From positions 1,674,001 through 1,738,000 of the forward strand of contig NZ_CP009238.1 of assembly GCF_000743945.1 (NCBI RefSeq): a DNA stretch of 64,000 nucleotides, given 5' to 3'. The notes under the pieces are model-generated. The model was not told the DNA's origin, did not search any database, and worked only from the letters and a program-made list of their open reading frames with translations. The translations under genes and the position numbers were made by a program. Positions 55,405 through 64,000 of this stretch are shown here, one piece after another; the first letter of the stretch is position 1; each line of letters starts with the position of its first letter. Source of the DNA: Basilea psittacipulmonis DSM 24701 (GTDB taxonomy: Bacteria; Pseudomonadota; Gammaproteobacteria; Burkholderiales; Burkholderiaceae_B).

Positions 55405-56580
55405 TTAACCTTTTACTTTTTTAGATAAAACAATGGCATCTATCTGACCTGAGGCATAGTATCCTTTTCGTTTGCCTATCTCGATATAACCTTGTTTTTC
55501 GTAAAAATCTCTTGCTCGAGTATTATCCTCTCTCACTTCTAACACTTGTTCAAAAATACCATGTTTTATCATATTTTCATGTGATTGTTGGATTAATACT
55601 TGGGCAATACCTTTACCTTGATACGCCTCATGAACGCCTAAAATCATCAAATGAGCAACATCTGGAGCAATTAATTGAAGCAAATAAGCGATAATTTGTC
55701 CATTAAACACCACCACCCACGATGAATACCCCTTATTTAAGGCATCAATAAAGTTTCCCGCCGTCCAAGGATCTTGCTCCAACAACGCTTCCAATGCCAC
55801 CACAGCAGGCACATCGGACAGACTCATAGGACGAATCGTTACCTCACGCCACTGAAATGGAAAATCCAAGGCTTTCGGATTACCGCCCGATCCCTGTTCT
55901 CTTTCCAAAATCGTATAAGCCACCTTATTACGAACGTAAACAGGCTGTGCCATCATAGGATCGATAAAGGCATCTGGGTGATGTTCAACCGCATACACCG
56001 CCATATTGCTCAAGACATTTGCATTGACCGTTTGCTCACAACGTTTAAAAGCAATGATTTGGCCCCGTTCTTTTTCCCAAATCGGTTTCATTTTCAGCAA
56101 GTAATCATCGATTTTGTCAAAAGGTATCAAACAAGGGGCTTGTTTCTCTAACAATCCAAAAGGTGCGTGCTCATCTTTTTCGTAAACAGCCAAAAACACC
56201 TCTTCCATCCTTGCATCCAGCACAGATACTAAAAATTCATGATGATGATTTAATGTGTGTTCAAACGCCATAGCCTGCAACGAGCCAATAGGCAAAACGG
56301 GAATATTTAATCCCGACGCAAGTCCCTGAACCGTTGCACAAGCCACTCTAAGCCCTGTGAATCCACCAGGCCCCTGATTAAATGCCAACGCATAAATATC
56401 TGACAAAGTGATAGATGCTTGCTCTAACAAGGCTTCAATGAACGGAATAACGCCATCGACTTTATGCCGCCCTTTTTCATCGATAATCGACCATTGTTCC
56501 TTGTTTTCACCTGCTAGGTGTACCAAAGAAAAGCTGGCCCCTTGGCCTGAAGTATCTATTGAAACGATATATTTACTCAT
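55405..56580 (-). CDS. tsaB-rimI: TsaB-RimI fusion protein
   Basis: This 391-residue protein joins two enzymes that are usually separate. Residues 1 to about 235 are TsaB (IVSIDTSGQGASFSLV, the NQGPGGFTGLRVACATVQGLA motif, PIGSLQAMA), the partner of TsaD in t6A tRNA modification. Residues about 245-391 are a GNAT acetyltransferase of the RimI type (LSDVPAVVALE, acetyl-CoA loop EAYQGKGIAQVLI, REDNTRARDFYEKQGYIEIGKRKGYY), which acetylates ribosomal protein S18. No stop or frameshift separates the halves. It starts at 56580, with a 93-bp gap to the divergent ompR. Confidence 0.93.
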   Translation of the reverse strand: MSKYIVSIDTSGQGASFSLVHLAGENKEQWSIIDEKGRHKVDGVIPFIEALLEQASITLSDIYALAFNQGPGGFTGLRVACATVQGLASGLNIPVLPIGSLQAMAFEHTLNHHHEFLVSVLDARMEEVFLAVYEKDEHAPFGLLEKQAPCLIPFDKIDDYLLKMKPIWEKERGQIIAFKRCEQTVNANVLSNMAVYAVEHHPDAFIDPMMAQPVYVRNKVAYTILEREQGSGGNPKALDFPFQWREVTIRPMSLSDVPAVVALEALLEQDPWTAGNFIDALNKGYSSWVVVFNGQIIAYLLQLIAPDVAHLMILGVHEAYQGKGIAQVLIQQSHENMIKHGIFEQVLEVREDNTRARDFYEKQGYIEIGKRKGYYASGQIDAIVLSKKVKG

Positions 56581-56673
56581 AAAAAGTATTTTACCCTAAT
56601 ATATTCGCTTTTAATTTCCCAAAGTTTCTTTTTAAAAGTTACAATATAGAACATATCAACTAGTTAAAAAAAT

Positions 56674-57405
56674 ATGACCAACCGTAAAATATTAATCGTG
56701 GACGACGACGAACGTCTGCGCGAGTTACTTCAACAATACCTCCAAGGTCAAGGGTATTATGTTGATATTGCTAAAGATGCTGTATCAATGGACCAGCTGT
56801 TCCCTACCCAGCCTTATGATTTAATTGTTTTGGACATTATGCTACCCGATGAGGACGGCTTATCAATCTGTCGTCGTCTAAGAGGTAAAAATATTACCAC
56901 ACCTATTTTGATGTTGACGGCCAAAACAGAAGAAATCGATCGTATTTTGGGCTTAGAAATGGGGGCCGACGATTATCTAACAAAACCTTTTAATCCTCGA
57001 GAATTACTGGCACGCATTAACGCCATTTTAAGACGTGTTCCGAAAGAAAATTCATCCGCGACAACGGCTCACGCTTTGTCATCACACTCAGAAGAAATCT
57101 ATACATTCGGACAATTTACCTTAAATTTAACCACTCGTACTTTGAGCAAACAAGGCAAAATCATTCCTATCACAACCAGTGAACTAGGGCTTTTAAAAGT
57201 ATTTATCCAAAATGCCAACACGCCTTTATCACGTGACCAGCTCATGGAACAAACCAAAGGGAAAGAGTACGAAGTGTTTAATAGAAGCTTGGATGTCCAA
57301 ATCTCACGTTTAAGAAAACTCATTGAACCCAACCCCACTGATCCCATCCATATCAAAACTGTTTGGGGCGTAGGATACGTGTTTATTACCGAACCCAATA
57401 CCTAA
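56674..57405 (+). CDS. ompR: OmpR-family response regulator
   Basis: This 243-residue protein has a receiver domain with the acidic pocket DDDE near residues 10-13, phospho-acceptor Asp54 in LIVLDIMLPDEDG and the Lys in YLTKPF. An OmpR winged-helix DNA-binding domain follows (FTLNLTTRTLSKQGKIIP, SLDVQISRLRKLIEP, IKTVWGVGYVF). Close likeness to OmpR and its pairing with the histidine kinase 9 bp downstream suggest osmotic or envelope control of outer-membrane genes. The targets are unknown. Confidence 0.94.
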   Translation: MTNRKILIVDDDERLRELLQQYLQGQGYYVDIAKDAVSMDQLFPTQPYDLIVLDIMLPDEDGLSICRRLRGKNITTPILMLTAKTEEIDRILGLEMGADDYLTKPFNPRELLARINAILRRVPKENSSATTAHALSSHSEEIYTFGQFTLNLTTRTLSKQGKIIPITTSELGLLKVFIQNANTPLSRDQLMEQTKGKEYEVFNRSLDVQISRLRKLIEPNPTDPIHIKTVWGVGYVFITEPNT

Positions 57406-57414
57406 TAGCTGTTC

Positions 57415-58788
57415 ATGACGATCCGTAAATTTTTCTCAACATTAGCCAATAGCCCTCATCTTCAACTTGGGGTGTTTACACGTGCATTTTTATTTATCGG
57501 AACCGTCATTATTGTCAGCATGACTGTTTGGCTCATTATCTTCTTTTCGGCACAAGAGACCCCAAAAGCCAAAACACTGGCCCATCGCAACGCCACCATT
57601 CTTAACATTATTTACGATGCTTTTACCATCAATCACGCCATTCATCAACAAGACTTAATCAATGCCATTAACCAATCACACAATATCGTGATTTTGCCTC
57701 GTTTGCCTAGCGATCAAGTGGTGGAACATAATGCCGTTAATTTTTGGCATATTTACCAGACAGAATTAAAACAACAAGCACTCACTAAGCACACTAAGGC
57801 ATATGCGGCCGTTAATGGGATAAACGGACTTTGGCTAAGTTTCAGTGTTCATGACAAAGATTATTGGCTGATGATTCCTGATAACAGCAGCCATGACTCT
57901 ATGCGATTTCAATGGCTCGGCTGGGGGATTGTCGCGTTAATTCTTACGATTAACGGTGCGGCCATTAGCGTACGTTTTGTAAACAACCCTTTATCTCGAT
58001 TATCGCGTCTGGCTCAACAACTGGCTCGACATGAAAAACCCGATCCATTGCCAACGAATGAGGGACCTTACGAGATTCGTGAATTAAACCAAACATTCAA
58101 TAAAATGGCTCAAGAATTAAGACAAAGTGAGGAAGATCGTGAAATTATGTTAGCAGGTATCTCTCACGACATCCGAACACCTTTGTCTAGAATTCGACTA
58201 GAAGTAGAAATGGGGCCTTTAAGCGAGAAATCAAAAGAAGGAATTGAACAAGATATGTCTCAAATCGAGCATTGCATCGATCAGCTGATTGATTATGCAC
58301 GCACGATTCAAAAAAGCAACCCTAGTGTGATAGACTTATCTGCAACGCTTCATGAAATCGGACAACGCGAACAAGTGCATTGTGCCAATCGAAACGCCAC
58401 GCTTACCCTAGCTATCGCCCCTAATCTACATGCACATATTTTAGAAATCAATTTGCAACGAGCGATCAATAATTTAATTGAAAATGCTTTGCGTTATGGA
58501 CAAAATCCTCATACGCATACCACTGATATCACTTTGAAAGCCTTTCAATTCAATCACAAAACCGTTCGTATTGAGATCAGTGATACAGGGAAAGGGATTC
58601 CAGATGACCAAATTGAGCGACTGCTACGACCTTTCTCAAGAGGAGAAGTTGCTCGTTCCAACACCACTGGTACGGGGCTAGGCCTATCGATTGTGGAAAG
58701 ACAAATTAGCCAATCACAAGGTAGCTTTTCTATCTTTAACCATGCTCCACACGGCTTAACAGCTAGGATTGACTTAGTCTCTGCTTAA
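57415..58788 (+). CDS. envZ: EnvZ-like sensor histidine kinase
   Basis: This 457-residue protein has two membrane segments (about 20-45 and 160-185) around a periplasmic sensor, then a HAMP domain. The DHp domain has phospho-accepting His251 in GISHDIRTPLSRIR, and the HATPase domain has INNLIENALRYG, DTGKGIPDDQ and GTGLGLSIVERQI. It phosphorylates the upstream OmpR-type regulator. Both genes are co-transcribed. Confidence 0.94.
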   Translation: MTIRKFFSTLANSPHLQLGVFTRAFLFIGTVIIVSMTVWLIIFFSAQETPKAKTLAHRNATILNIIYDAFTINHAIHQQDLINAINQSHNIVILPRLPSDQVVEHNAVNFWHIYQTELKQQALTKHTKAYAAVNGINGLWLSFSVHDKDYWLMIPDNSSHDSMRFQWLGWGIVALILTINGAAISVRFVNNPLSRLSRLAQQLARHEKPDPLPTNEGPYEIRELNQTFNKMAQELRQSEEDREIMLAGISHDIRTPLSRIRLEVEMGPLSEKSKEGIEQDMSQIEHCIDQLIDYARTIQKSNPSVIDLSATLHEIGQREQVHCANRNATLTLAIAPNLHAHILEINLQRAINNLIENALRYGQNPHTHTTDITLKAFQFNHKTVRIEISDTGKGIPDDQIERLLRPFSRGEVARSNTTGTGLGLSIVERQISQSQGSFSIFNHAPHGLTARIDLVSA

Positions 58789-58866
58789 TTTAAAGACGTT
58801 TTTTTTCATAGGCTATAGTTGCCAAAACTAGCTCGATCCTGCTTCACGAGGATGTTAAGGGGTGAG

Positions 58867-59556
58867 TTATGTTTCGGTGGCGGATAAAAATTTAGAAACA
58901 ATTTCTAAATCCGCTGGCCATGTCACTTTTAGATTTTGCCAATCCCCTCTTACCAACAGAGGATGTCCTCCTTTCAATTCCACTGCACTGGCCTCATCGG
59001 TCACACTGCTCAAATCCACTGTTTCCAAGGCATTCAACAATTCAGAAACTGGAAACATTTGAGGCGTTTGTGCCAAATATAAAGATGAACGTGATTGAGT
59101 ATGATCGATATGCAAACAACCGTTTTCATCTTCAATGCCGTATTTAACCGTGTCTGATACAGGCATAGCCAAGATTCCACCTTTTTGTTGTGACAAACAC
59201 ATATCGATTAAACGTGCCAATCCATTCATCGTCAAACCGGGACGTGCGGCATCATGAACCAACACCCAATCTTTGGCACCACTTGTTTTTATCGTATTTA
59301 ACACGGTTTCTGCACGCGTCTGACCACCACAGTAATACCATTTTACGCGTGCATCCTGAATATCCACCAAACGTTCAAATTCTTTATCTTGAGGCGATAA
59401 ACCAATATGCACAAACGTGATTCTTTTGTCCGCCAATAACGCTTGTATGCTATACCAAATCAATGGTTTACCATCTATCATCAAGTACTGTTTTGGTAGC
59501 GATGCACCTAATCGTGAACCAACACCCGCCGCAGGTAGAATTGCATGGATCTCCAT
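58867..59556 (-). CDS. ispD: 2-C-methyl-D-erythritol 4-phosphate cytidylyltransferase
   Basis: This 229-residue MEP-pathway enzyme makes CDP-ME. It has the CTP-binding LPAAGVGSRLGASLPKQY, the LVHDAARPGLTMNGLARLI segment and PVSDTVKYG. The ATG at 59556 overlaps the stop of the DUF2818 gene (TGATG), so translation is coupled; a GTG one codon upstream is less likely. Unlike in many relatives, ispF is not adjacent; it lies about 1.4 kb away. Confidence 0.95.
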   Translation of the reverse strand: MEIHAILPAAGVGSRLGASLPKQYLMIDGKPLIWYSIQALLADKRITFVHIGLSPQDKEFERLVDIQDARVKWYYCGGQTRAETVLNTIKTSGAKDWVLVHDAARPGLTMNGLARLIDMCLSQQKGGILAMPVSDTVKYGIEDENGCLHIDHTQSRSSLYLAQTPQMFPVSELLNALETVDLSSVTDEASAVELKGGHPLLVRGDWQNLKVTWPADLEIVSKFLSATET

Positions 59557-60086
59557 CACTCATATCCTTGTTCATCTTCTGAAAACGTGGATTTTGCTTG
59601 TTTTGATTGTTTGGGTTTCTTTTGTTTACCTAACCATAAATGACGATAAACGTAGGCAGGATAAGCCATTGCCACAAAAATACATAGGGTCACGACATAA
59701 AATTCCCACCCCTGCTGAATCGAATTAAAGTAATGCGTTTCAATGGAAAAGCCCACCGCTCCTACTATCAGATACATGGCAAACCATTCAATCAAGCGAG
59801 CAAAAAAACCTTTGTATTGCGTGCGATTGAACAACAAGGCTGACACCGCCATCACCAAAAACAAAATAATACCTAACACAAAAATTTTAATATCATCACC
59901 TGAAACCGCAATACAATACGTAGCTAAGCACACCAAAATATAATTGAGCAGAACCTGCCCAACAGAAAGCCATATCGGCATATTGGGACGATATGTAAAC
60001 AATAAATGTCGATTTAATAAAAATGGCAACATCGCCATAACAAAAGCAAATATGGTGTAAAGCAGAACAGAAGTCGTTGAGAACAT
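59556..60086 (-). CDS. DUF2818 family membrane protein
   Basis: This protein of about 176 residues has four to five membrane segments. The C-terminal half has the DUF2818 signature, including FARLIEWFAMYLIVGAVGF and QQGWEFYVVTLCIFVAMAYP. The N-terminal half (MLPFLLNRHLLFTY) also matches the family start, and the charged tail is Lys/Gln-rich. DUF2818 genes normally close the nuo operon after nuoN in Burkholderiales. Here the gene is about 2 kb from nuoN and coupled to ispD. The function is unknown; a complex I accessory role is inference. Confidence 0.78.
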   Translation of the reverse strand: MFSTTSVLLYTIFAFVMAMLPFLLNRHLLFTYRPNMPIWLSVGQVLLNYILVCLATYCIAVSGDDIKIFVLGIILFLVMAVSALLFNRTQYKGFFARLIEWFAMYLIVGAVGFSIETHYFNSIQQGWEFYVVTLCIFVAMAYPAYVYRHLWLGKQKKPKQSKQAKSTFSEDEQGYE

Positions 60087-60137
60087 ATGAACCAACCCAT
60101 AAAAAAACCCGTACTATTGTAACATTGAGAAAAGAGA

Positions 60138-60899
60138 ATGATATTGGACTTTTTACCCTACATAGTGATATTTATCGTTGGATTTTTGGCTGGCGTTGTC
60201 AATATTATGGCAGCAGGCGGTTCTTTTGTCACGATTCCCGTACTCATGTTATTAGGGCTAGATGCAAATATTGCCAATGGCACCAATCGAGTAGGCATTT
60301 TCATTCAATCTTTAGCGGGGTTAAAGGGATTTTCACATGCAAACAAAGTGCCAAGTGGCCATAAGCTTTGGGGGATTCTGATTCCCTGTGCATTAGGCGG
60401 ATTAAGTGGATCATTGCTCGTAGCTTATCTTCCCAAAGAAATTTTAAAACCTATTTTGCTCATTGTGATGCTGATTGCTGCTACGTTTATAGCCGTGCGT
60501 AAAAATCTTTTTGCTCAACATCATCATGAACCGCTAGACATCAAAGATCGCCCCATCGCTATCTTTTACTTGTTTTTAGGCGGTGTGTACGGTGGCTTTA
60601 TTCAAGCGGGGGTAGGCATTATTCTCTTACTGATTTGTGCAGAACTACTTCGTTATGATATTGTTCGTGCCAATGCTTTGAAACTTATCTGTACCTTGAT
60701 TTTCACGATCGTGTCACTGGTTATTTTTGTCATCTACGATCAAATCCATTGGGGATGGGGAATTACCTTGGGTATTGGCAATGCACTTGGCGCATTATTA
60801 GGCATCCGAGTGATGATACACGTCAACCCAAAATTCATTCGATTACTGCTGTTCATTGTTGCAGTGATTGCTATTGTATGGGCTTATTTTAGCGGTTAA
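60138..60899 (+). CDS. TauE/SafE family sulfite/anion exporter
   Basis: This 253-residue integral membrane protein has about eight helices. It carries the duplicated TauE/SafE pattern: IVGFLAGVVNIMAAGGSFVTIPVL and ANGTNRVGIFIQSLAG in the first half, LGGVYGGFIQAGVGIILLL and RANALKLICTL in the second. The family exports sulfite, sulfoacetate or related anions. The substrate is not deducible here. It is divergent from DUF2818-ispD. Confidence 0.88.
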   Translation: MILDFLPYIVIFIVGFLAGVVNIMAAGGSFVTIPVLMLLGLDANIANGTNRVGIFIQSLAGLKGFSHANKVPSGHKLWGILIPCALGGLSGSLLVAYLPKEILKPILLIVMLIAATFIAVRKNLFAQHHHEPLDIKDRPIAIFYLFLGGVYGGFIQAGVGIILLLICAELLRYDIVRANALKLICTLIFTIVSLVIFVIYDQIHWGWGITLGIGNALGALLGIRVMIHVNPKFIRLLLFIVAVIAIVWAYFSG

Positions 60900-60987
60900 T
60901 GAAGCTCATCATTAAGACCAAATACGTTTTATATCACACGCTGATATTGATTCATATCACTGCTTACAGAGACAGCGTCACTCACAT

Positions 60988-61473
60988 TTAAACCTTGGCA
61001 AGTAACACTACAGCGTTCGCCGCAATGCCTTGTTCTTGACCAAGATAACCGAGTTTTTCATTTGTTTTAGCTTTAATATTGACTTGGTCAGCCGACAAAC
61101 CTAAATCGTTACAGATATTTTTTTTCATTTGAGGGGTGTGAGGTAGCATTTTAGGCTTTTCCGCATGAATAGTCGCATCAATATTGACAATCTGCCATCC
61201 CAAACTTTTAACTTTTTCATATGCCTTTTTCAACAGCTGACGACTATCTGCATCTTTGTACAATGCATCGGTATCTGGAAAATGCGTTCCAATATCACCC
61301 AAACCAACTGCTCCCAACAAAGCATCCGTAAGGGAATGAAGCAAAGCATCCGCATCCGAATGCCCTTTCAGTCCTAAATGATGAGGAATATGCACGCCTC
61401 CCAAAATCAGTTTTCTGTCGGGAACCAAGGCATGCACATCAAACCCTTGACCAATACGAAATGGTATCGACAT
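60988..61473 (-). CDS. ispF: 2-C-methyl-D-erythritol 2,4-cyclodiphosphate synthase
   Basis: This 161-residue trimeric Zn enzyme of the MEP pathway has [12 protein letters not shown] with the metal Asp-x-His, [20 protein letters not shown] and the C-terminal [19 protein letters not shown]. Its ATG overlaps the stop of the peroxiredoxin gene by one base (TAATG), so the two are coupled. Confidence 0.96.
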   Translation of the reverse strand: MSIPFRIGQGFDVHALVPDRKLILGGVHIPHHLGLKGHSDADALLHSLTDALLGAVGLGDIGTHFPDTDALYKDADSRQLLKKAYEKVKSLGWQIVNIDATIHAEKPKMLPHTPQMKKNICNDLGLSADQVNIKAKTNEKLGYLGQEQGIAANAVVLLAKV

Positions 61474-62018
61474 TAAAATGTTTCTCCACCAATTTCACGG
61501 TTGCACGCACAAGGAGCTTCTGTTTGCAAAGCGTCTAACACTCTTAACACTTCATGCGTGCTACGACATACGCGATGAGCATTCACGCTTACAAAACGAA
61601 TCTCATTGTCAGGATCGATAATAAAGGTCGCACGCATCGCCACGCCTTCTTCATCACGGACCCCCAACTGATCGACCAAAGATCCTGTCGTATCAGCAAA
61701 GGAATAATGGCTTAAATTCTCCATCTCTGGATATGCTCGTCGCATGGCCAATTTACAATGTTCACTATCCGTTGAACCGCCCATCAATACAGCATCACGC
61801 TTTTCAAACTCAGAAGCAATTTCCTCAAATGCAATAATTTCTGTAGGGCATAATAAGGAAAAATCTTTTGAATAAAAATAAATCACTTTCCATTTTCCAG
61901 GAAAAGAACTGGCGGTGATCGTTTCATAAGCACTCACGCCATTTTCCTCACGACATTTAAACCCTGGCTTCACACCCACCACTGAAAACGCTTCTAATTT
62001 ATCGCCTACTGTTTTCAT
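61473..62018 (-). CDS. ahpC: peroxiredoxin, AhpC/Prx1 type
   Basis: This protein of about 181 residues is a typical 2-Cys peroxiredoxin. The peroxidatic Cys is in [14 protein letters not shown]. The resolving Cys lies near the C-terminus in [15 protein letters not shown], with an additional Cys in HRVCRST. It reduces hydroperoxides and needs an AhpF-, AhpD- or thioredoxin-type reductant, none of which is nearby. [11 protein letters not shown] at 62018 is chosen as the start; upstream in-frame ATGs at 62033 and 62084 are less consistent with the family. It is coupled to ispF. Confidence 0.9.
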   Translation of the reverse strand: MKTVGDKLEAFSVVGVKPGFKCREENGVSAYETITASSFPGKWKVIYFYSKDFSLLCPTEIIAFEEIASEFEKRDAVLMGGSTDSEHCKLAMRRAYPEMENLSHYSFADTTGSLVDQLGVRDEEGVAMRATFIIDPDNEIRFVSVNAHRVCRSTHEVLRVLDALQTEAPCACNREIGGETF

Positions 62019-62140
62019 CTCAAATACCTTCATTCTAGAATAGATGACAAGTAATACTATAGCCGAAAAATGACGACCACTCAACTTTCATCTCGTGTTA
62101 CCCTCTACGCCATCTCTTCTTTCACCTTTGATCCCCATAA

Positions 62141-62171
62141 AAAAAGGATCTCAATAAAATACTGAGATCCT
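62141..62171 (-). terminator. terminator of the nuo operon
   Basis: AGGATCTCA and TGAGATCCT form a perfect 9-bp stem around a 9-nt loop. Seven T follow on the minus strand, about 40 bp after nuoN. Confidence 0.9.
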
Positions 62172-62212
62172 GTTAAATTTAGTATGGAGATATTGACAAA
62201 TATTTTAATTCA

Positions 62213-63706
62213 TTAAAACTTTAAAGAAGCGTCAATCACTTGTACGCAAATCATCATTAAAGCACCTGGCAAGATACCGAGCAACAATACTAATAAAGTA
62301 TTTACCGACATCACGCCACTGCGGAAACTAAAGGCATTTCCAATAGCTGGCGCATTTTCGCTAGGCTGATCGAAATACATCACTTTAACGACACGCAAAT
62401 AGTAGAACGCACCGATTAAAGACATCACCACACCGAAAATGGCAATTGAGAAATACCCTGCGGCAATAGTTGCTTGCAATACAGCTAATTTAGCATAAAA
62501 ACCTGCCAAAGGAGGGATACCTGCTAAAGAAAACATTAATAACAAAATACCCAACGCCATCGCTGGATTGCGTTTGTTTAAACCCGCCAAATCAGAGATT
62601 TGTTCACATTCAAATCCTTTTCGGCTCAAGATTAAAATCATACCAAATGTTGCCAAGGTGGTTAACACGTAGATAATGATGTAGTACAAAGAAGCACCGT
62701 AGGCTCCTGTGGCCACAGACCCATCTGGCAAATATCCAGAAAACAATCCCAAGAAAATAAAACCTACTTGAGAAATTGTTGAATATGCCAACATACGTTT
62801 AAAATTTGTTTGTACAATCGCCGTTAAGTTACCCACTAACAACGATAATACAGCCAAAATCATTAACATGGGTTGCCAGCTAAGCACGGTTTCATGTAAT
62901 CCCTCAACCAAAAGACGCATTAACATGACCATCACAGCAAGTTTTGGTGCTGCCCCTAAAGTCAATGTAATCGCCGTTGGTGAGCCTTGATATACATCAG
63001 GTGCCCACATATGGAAAGGCACCGCTCCCATTTTAAACGCCAATCCGCCAACAATAAATACTGTTGCCAACATCAAGCTCATTAACTTAGGATCGTTTGA
63101 TGCAATTAATTGGCGAGACACCTCTAAGACAGCAGACAAGTTGATTTGGCCTGTTGCCCCGTAAACCAAGGAAATACCGTATAACAAGAATCCAGATGCC
63201 AATGACCCTAATACGAAGTACTTCATGGCCGATTCAAGTGCCGTACGATCATCACGACGAATGGCGATCAAGGCATAAAGCGATAAAGACATCAACTCTA
63301 AACCAAGGTAGATAGTCAACATACTAGATGCTGAAATCATCACCATTTGACCCAGTAAAGCCAACAAAGTCAAGGCATAGGGTTCACCGCCACGAATCAT
63401 ATCGCGGTCCATCATATATTGACGACCGTATATTAAGGTGACTAATACGGCAATGTATGACAGCACCTTGAACAGATGAGCCATCGGATCAAGGACAAAC
63501 ATCCCATAAAAAGTCGTTCCACTTTCACCTGCATTCCATTGGATTAATTGGACGACGATAAGCAGTACCAATGTAATCAACGATGCAACGTAGCTAAAAC
63601 AAGCATTTTTACTTTTTACAAAGGCCTCTAGCAAGAGGATTCCCATCGCCAAGACTGCCAATAAAATCTCTGGCAAGGCAAGTACAAAATTAAATTCATT
63701 TTCCAT
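62213..63706 (-). CDS. nuoN: NADH-quinone oxidoreductase subunit N
   Basis: This 497-residue antiporter-like membrane subunit of complex I has about fourteen helices. It has [16 protein letters not shown], the conserved proton-path Glu and Lys residues in the central helices ([21 protein letters not shown]) and [15 protein letters not shown]. It is the last gene of the nuo operon, 12 bp after nuoM, and is closed by a strong terminator. Confidence 0.97.
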   Translation of the reverse strand: MENEFNFVLALPEILLAVLAMGILLLEAFVKSKNACFSYVASLITLVLLIVVQLIQWNAGESGTTFYGMFVLDPMAHLFKVLSYIAVLVTLIYGRQYMMDRDMIRGGEPYALTLLALLGQMVMISASSMLTIYLGLELMSLSLYALIAIRRDDRTALESAMKYFVLGSLASGFLLYGISLVYGATGQINLSAVLEVSRQLIASNDPKLMSLMLATVFIVGGLAFKMGAVPFHMWAPDVYQGSPTAITLTLGAAPKLAVMVMLMRLLVEGLHETVLSWQPMLMILAVLSLLVGNLTAIVQTNFKRMLAYSTISQVGFIFLGLFSGYLPDGSVATGAYGASLYYIIIYVLTTLATFGMILILSRKGFECEQISDLAGLNKRNPAMALGILLLMFSLAGIPPLAGFYAKLAVLQATIAAGYFSIAIFGVVMSLIGAFYYLRVVKVMYFDQPSENAPAIGNAFSFRSGVMSVNTLLVLLLGILPGALMMICVQVIDASLKF

Positions 63707-63718
63707 TGCAATTCGACC

Positions 63719-64000
63719 TTATAGTTTAGAGGCAGCTGCCTGTTCTAATAAATGAGTCACAGAAGTATGCATCATGTCTGTAAAGAATTTTGGATAGATA
63801 CCCATAAACAACACAAATACCGCCAACGCGAGCAATATAAAGAATTCACGACAACATACGTCAGACATTTTCAATATATGCTCATGTTCTGCTTTACCAA
63901 AAATCACACGTTTTACCATCCACAAAGTGTAAGACGCACCAAAAATCAAGGCAGTCGCTGCAAACAGCCCTACCCAGAAATTCGATTCTACCGCTCCCAT
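63719..64000 (-). CDS. nuoM: NADH-quinone oxidoreductase subunit M (3' end only)
   Basis: The last 93 residues of NuoM are in the window: FWVGLFAATALIFGASYTLWMVKRVIFG, then two final membrane segments (REFFILLALAVFVLFMGIYP). The frame is open to the right edge. The Met at the edge is internal; the real start lies beyond the window. Confidence 0.93.
   Translation of the reverse strand: MGAVESNFWVGLFAATALIFGASYTLWMVKRVIFGKAEHEHILKMSDVCCREFFILLALAVFVLFMGIYPKFFTDMMHTSVTHLLEQAAASKL

Overview
This is a chromosomal window from a low-GC betaproteobacterium. The gene set and several gene orders point to the Alcaligenaceae, near the small-genome host-associated branch (Taylorella/Basilea-like): scpB next to rluB, ffh next to a ccsA-like gene, tsaB/rimI next to a UDG-like gene, DUF1841, PP0621 and DUF2818 proteins, and Burkholderiales-style nuoM-nuoN. 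The species assignment is inference. Most of the window is dense housekeeping DNA.

Layout. 1-3.3 kb: rluB (cut by the left edge), scpB, initiator tRNA-fMet, a 63-aa unknown protein, and rpsI-rplM. 3.3-11.7 kb: a repeat-bearing intergenic region, icd, DUF1841, ffh, a ccsA-like membrane gene, a PP0621-type gene, ampD, thrB, dusA and tRNA-Asn. 11.8-19.2 kb: a DUF2569-like membrane protein, the ilvB-ilvH-ilvC branched-chain amino acid operon, trpS, a MarR regulator, a 42-aa basic protein with its own promoter, ribosome binding site and terminator, and pdxA. 19.2-24.7 kb: a double-length UvrA with four ATPase sites. 24.8-29.4 kb: an rpmI-rplT-pheS-pheT-ihfA operon without infC directly upstream. 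29.5-31.4 kb: two glycosyltransferases, one with a G9 tract inside its coding sequence. 31.7-37.6 kb: comM, a ClC transporter, a convergent gap with a probable Fur-controlled small RNA, a flavin reductase with pdxH, and tcdA.

37.8-53.7 kb is the accessory surface locus. It holds a 4194-residue trimeric autotransporter adhesin with a G9 tract upstream and large internal tandem duplications. Downstream is an unrecognised 553-residue exported Pro/Glu-repeat protein, and upstream is a glycosyltransferase. With the 29.5-31.4 kb glycosyltransferases, this suggests a cell surface that can switch by slipped-strand mispairing.

53.8-64 kb: gamma-carbonic anhydrase, a divergent uracil-DNA-glycosylase-like protein, a TsaB-RimI fusion, ompR-envZ, DUF2818-ispD, a TauE/SafE permease, ahpC-ispF, nuoN and the 3' end of nuoM.

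The best candidates for undescribed biology are: (1) the Fur-box small RNA at about 35347-35429; (2) the adhesin, its exported partner and their simple-sequence switches; (3) the 42-aa basic protein; (4) the divergent UDG-like protein. All function calls rest on reading the translated sequence by eye; no database search was run.
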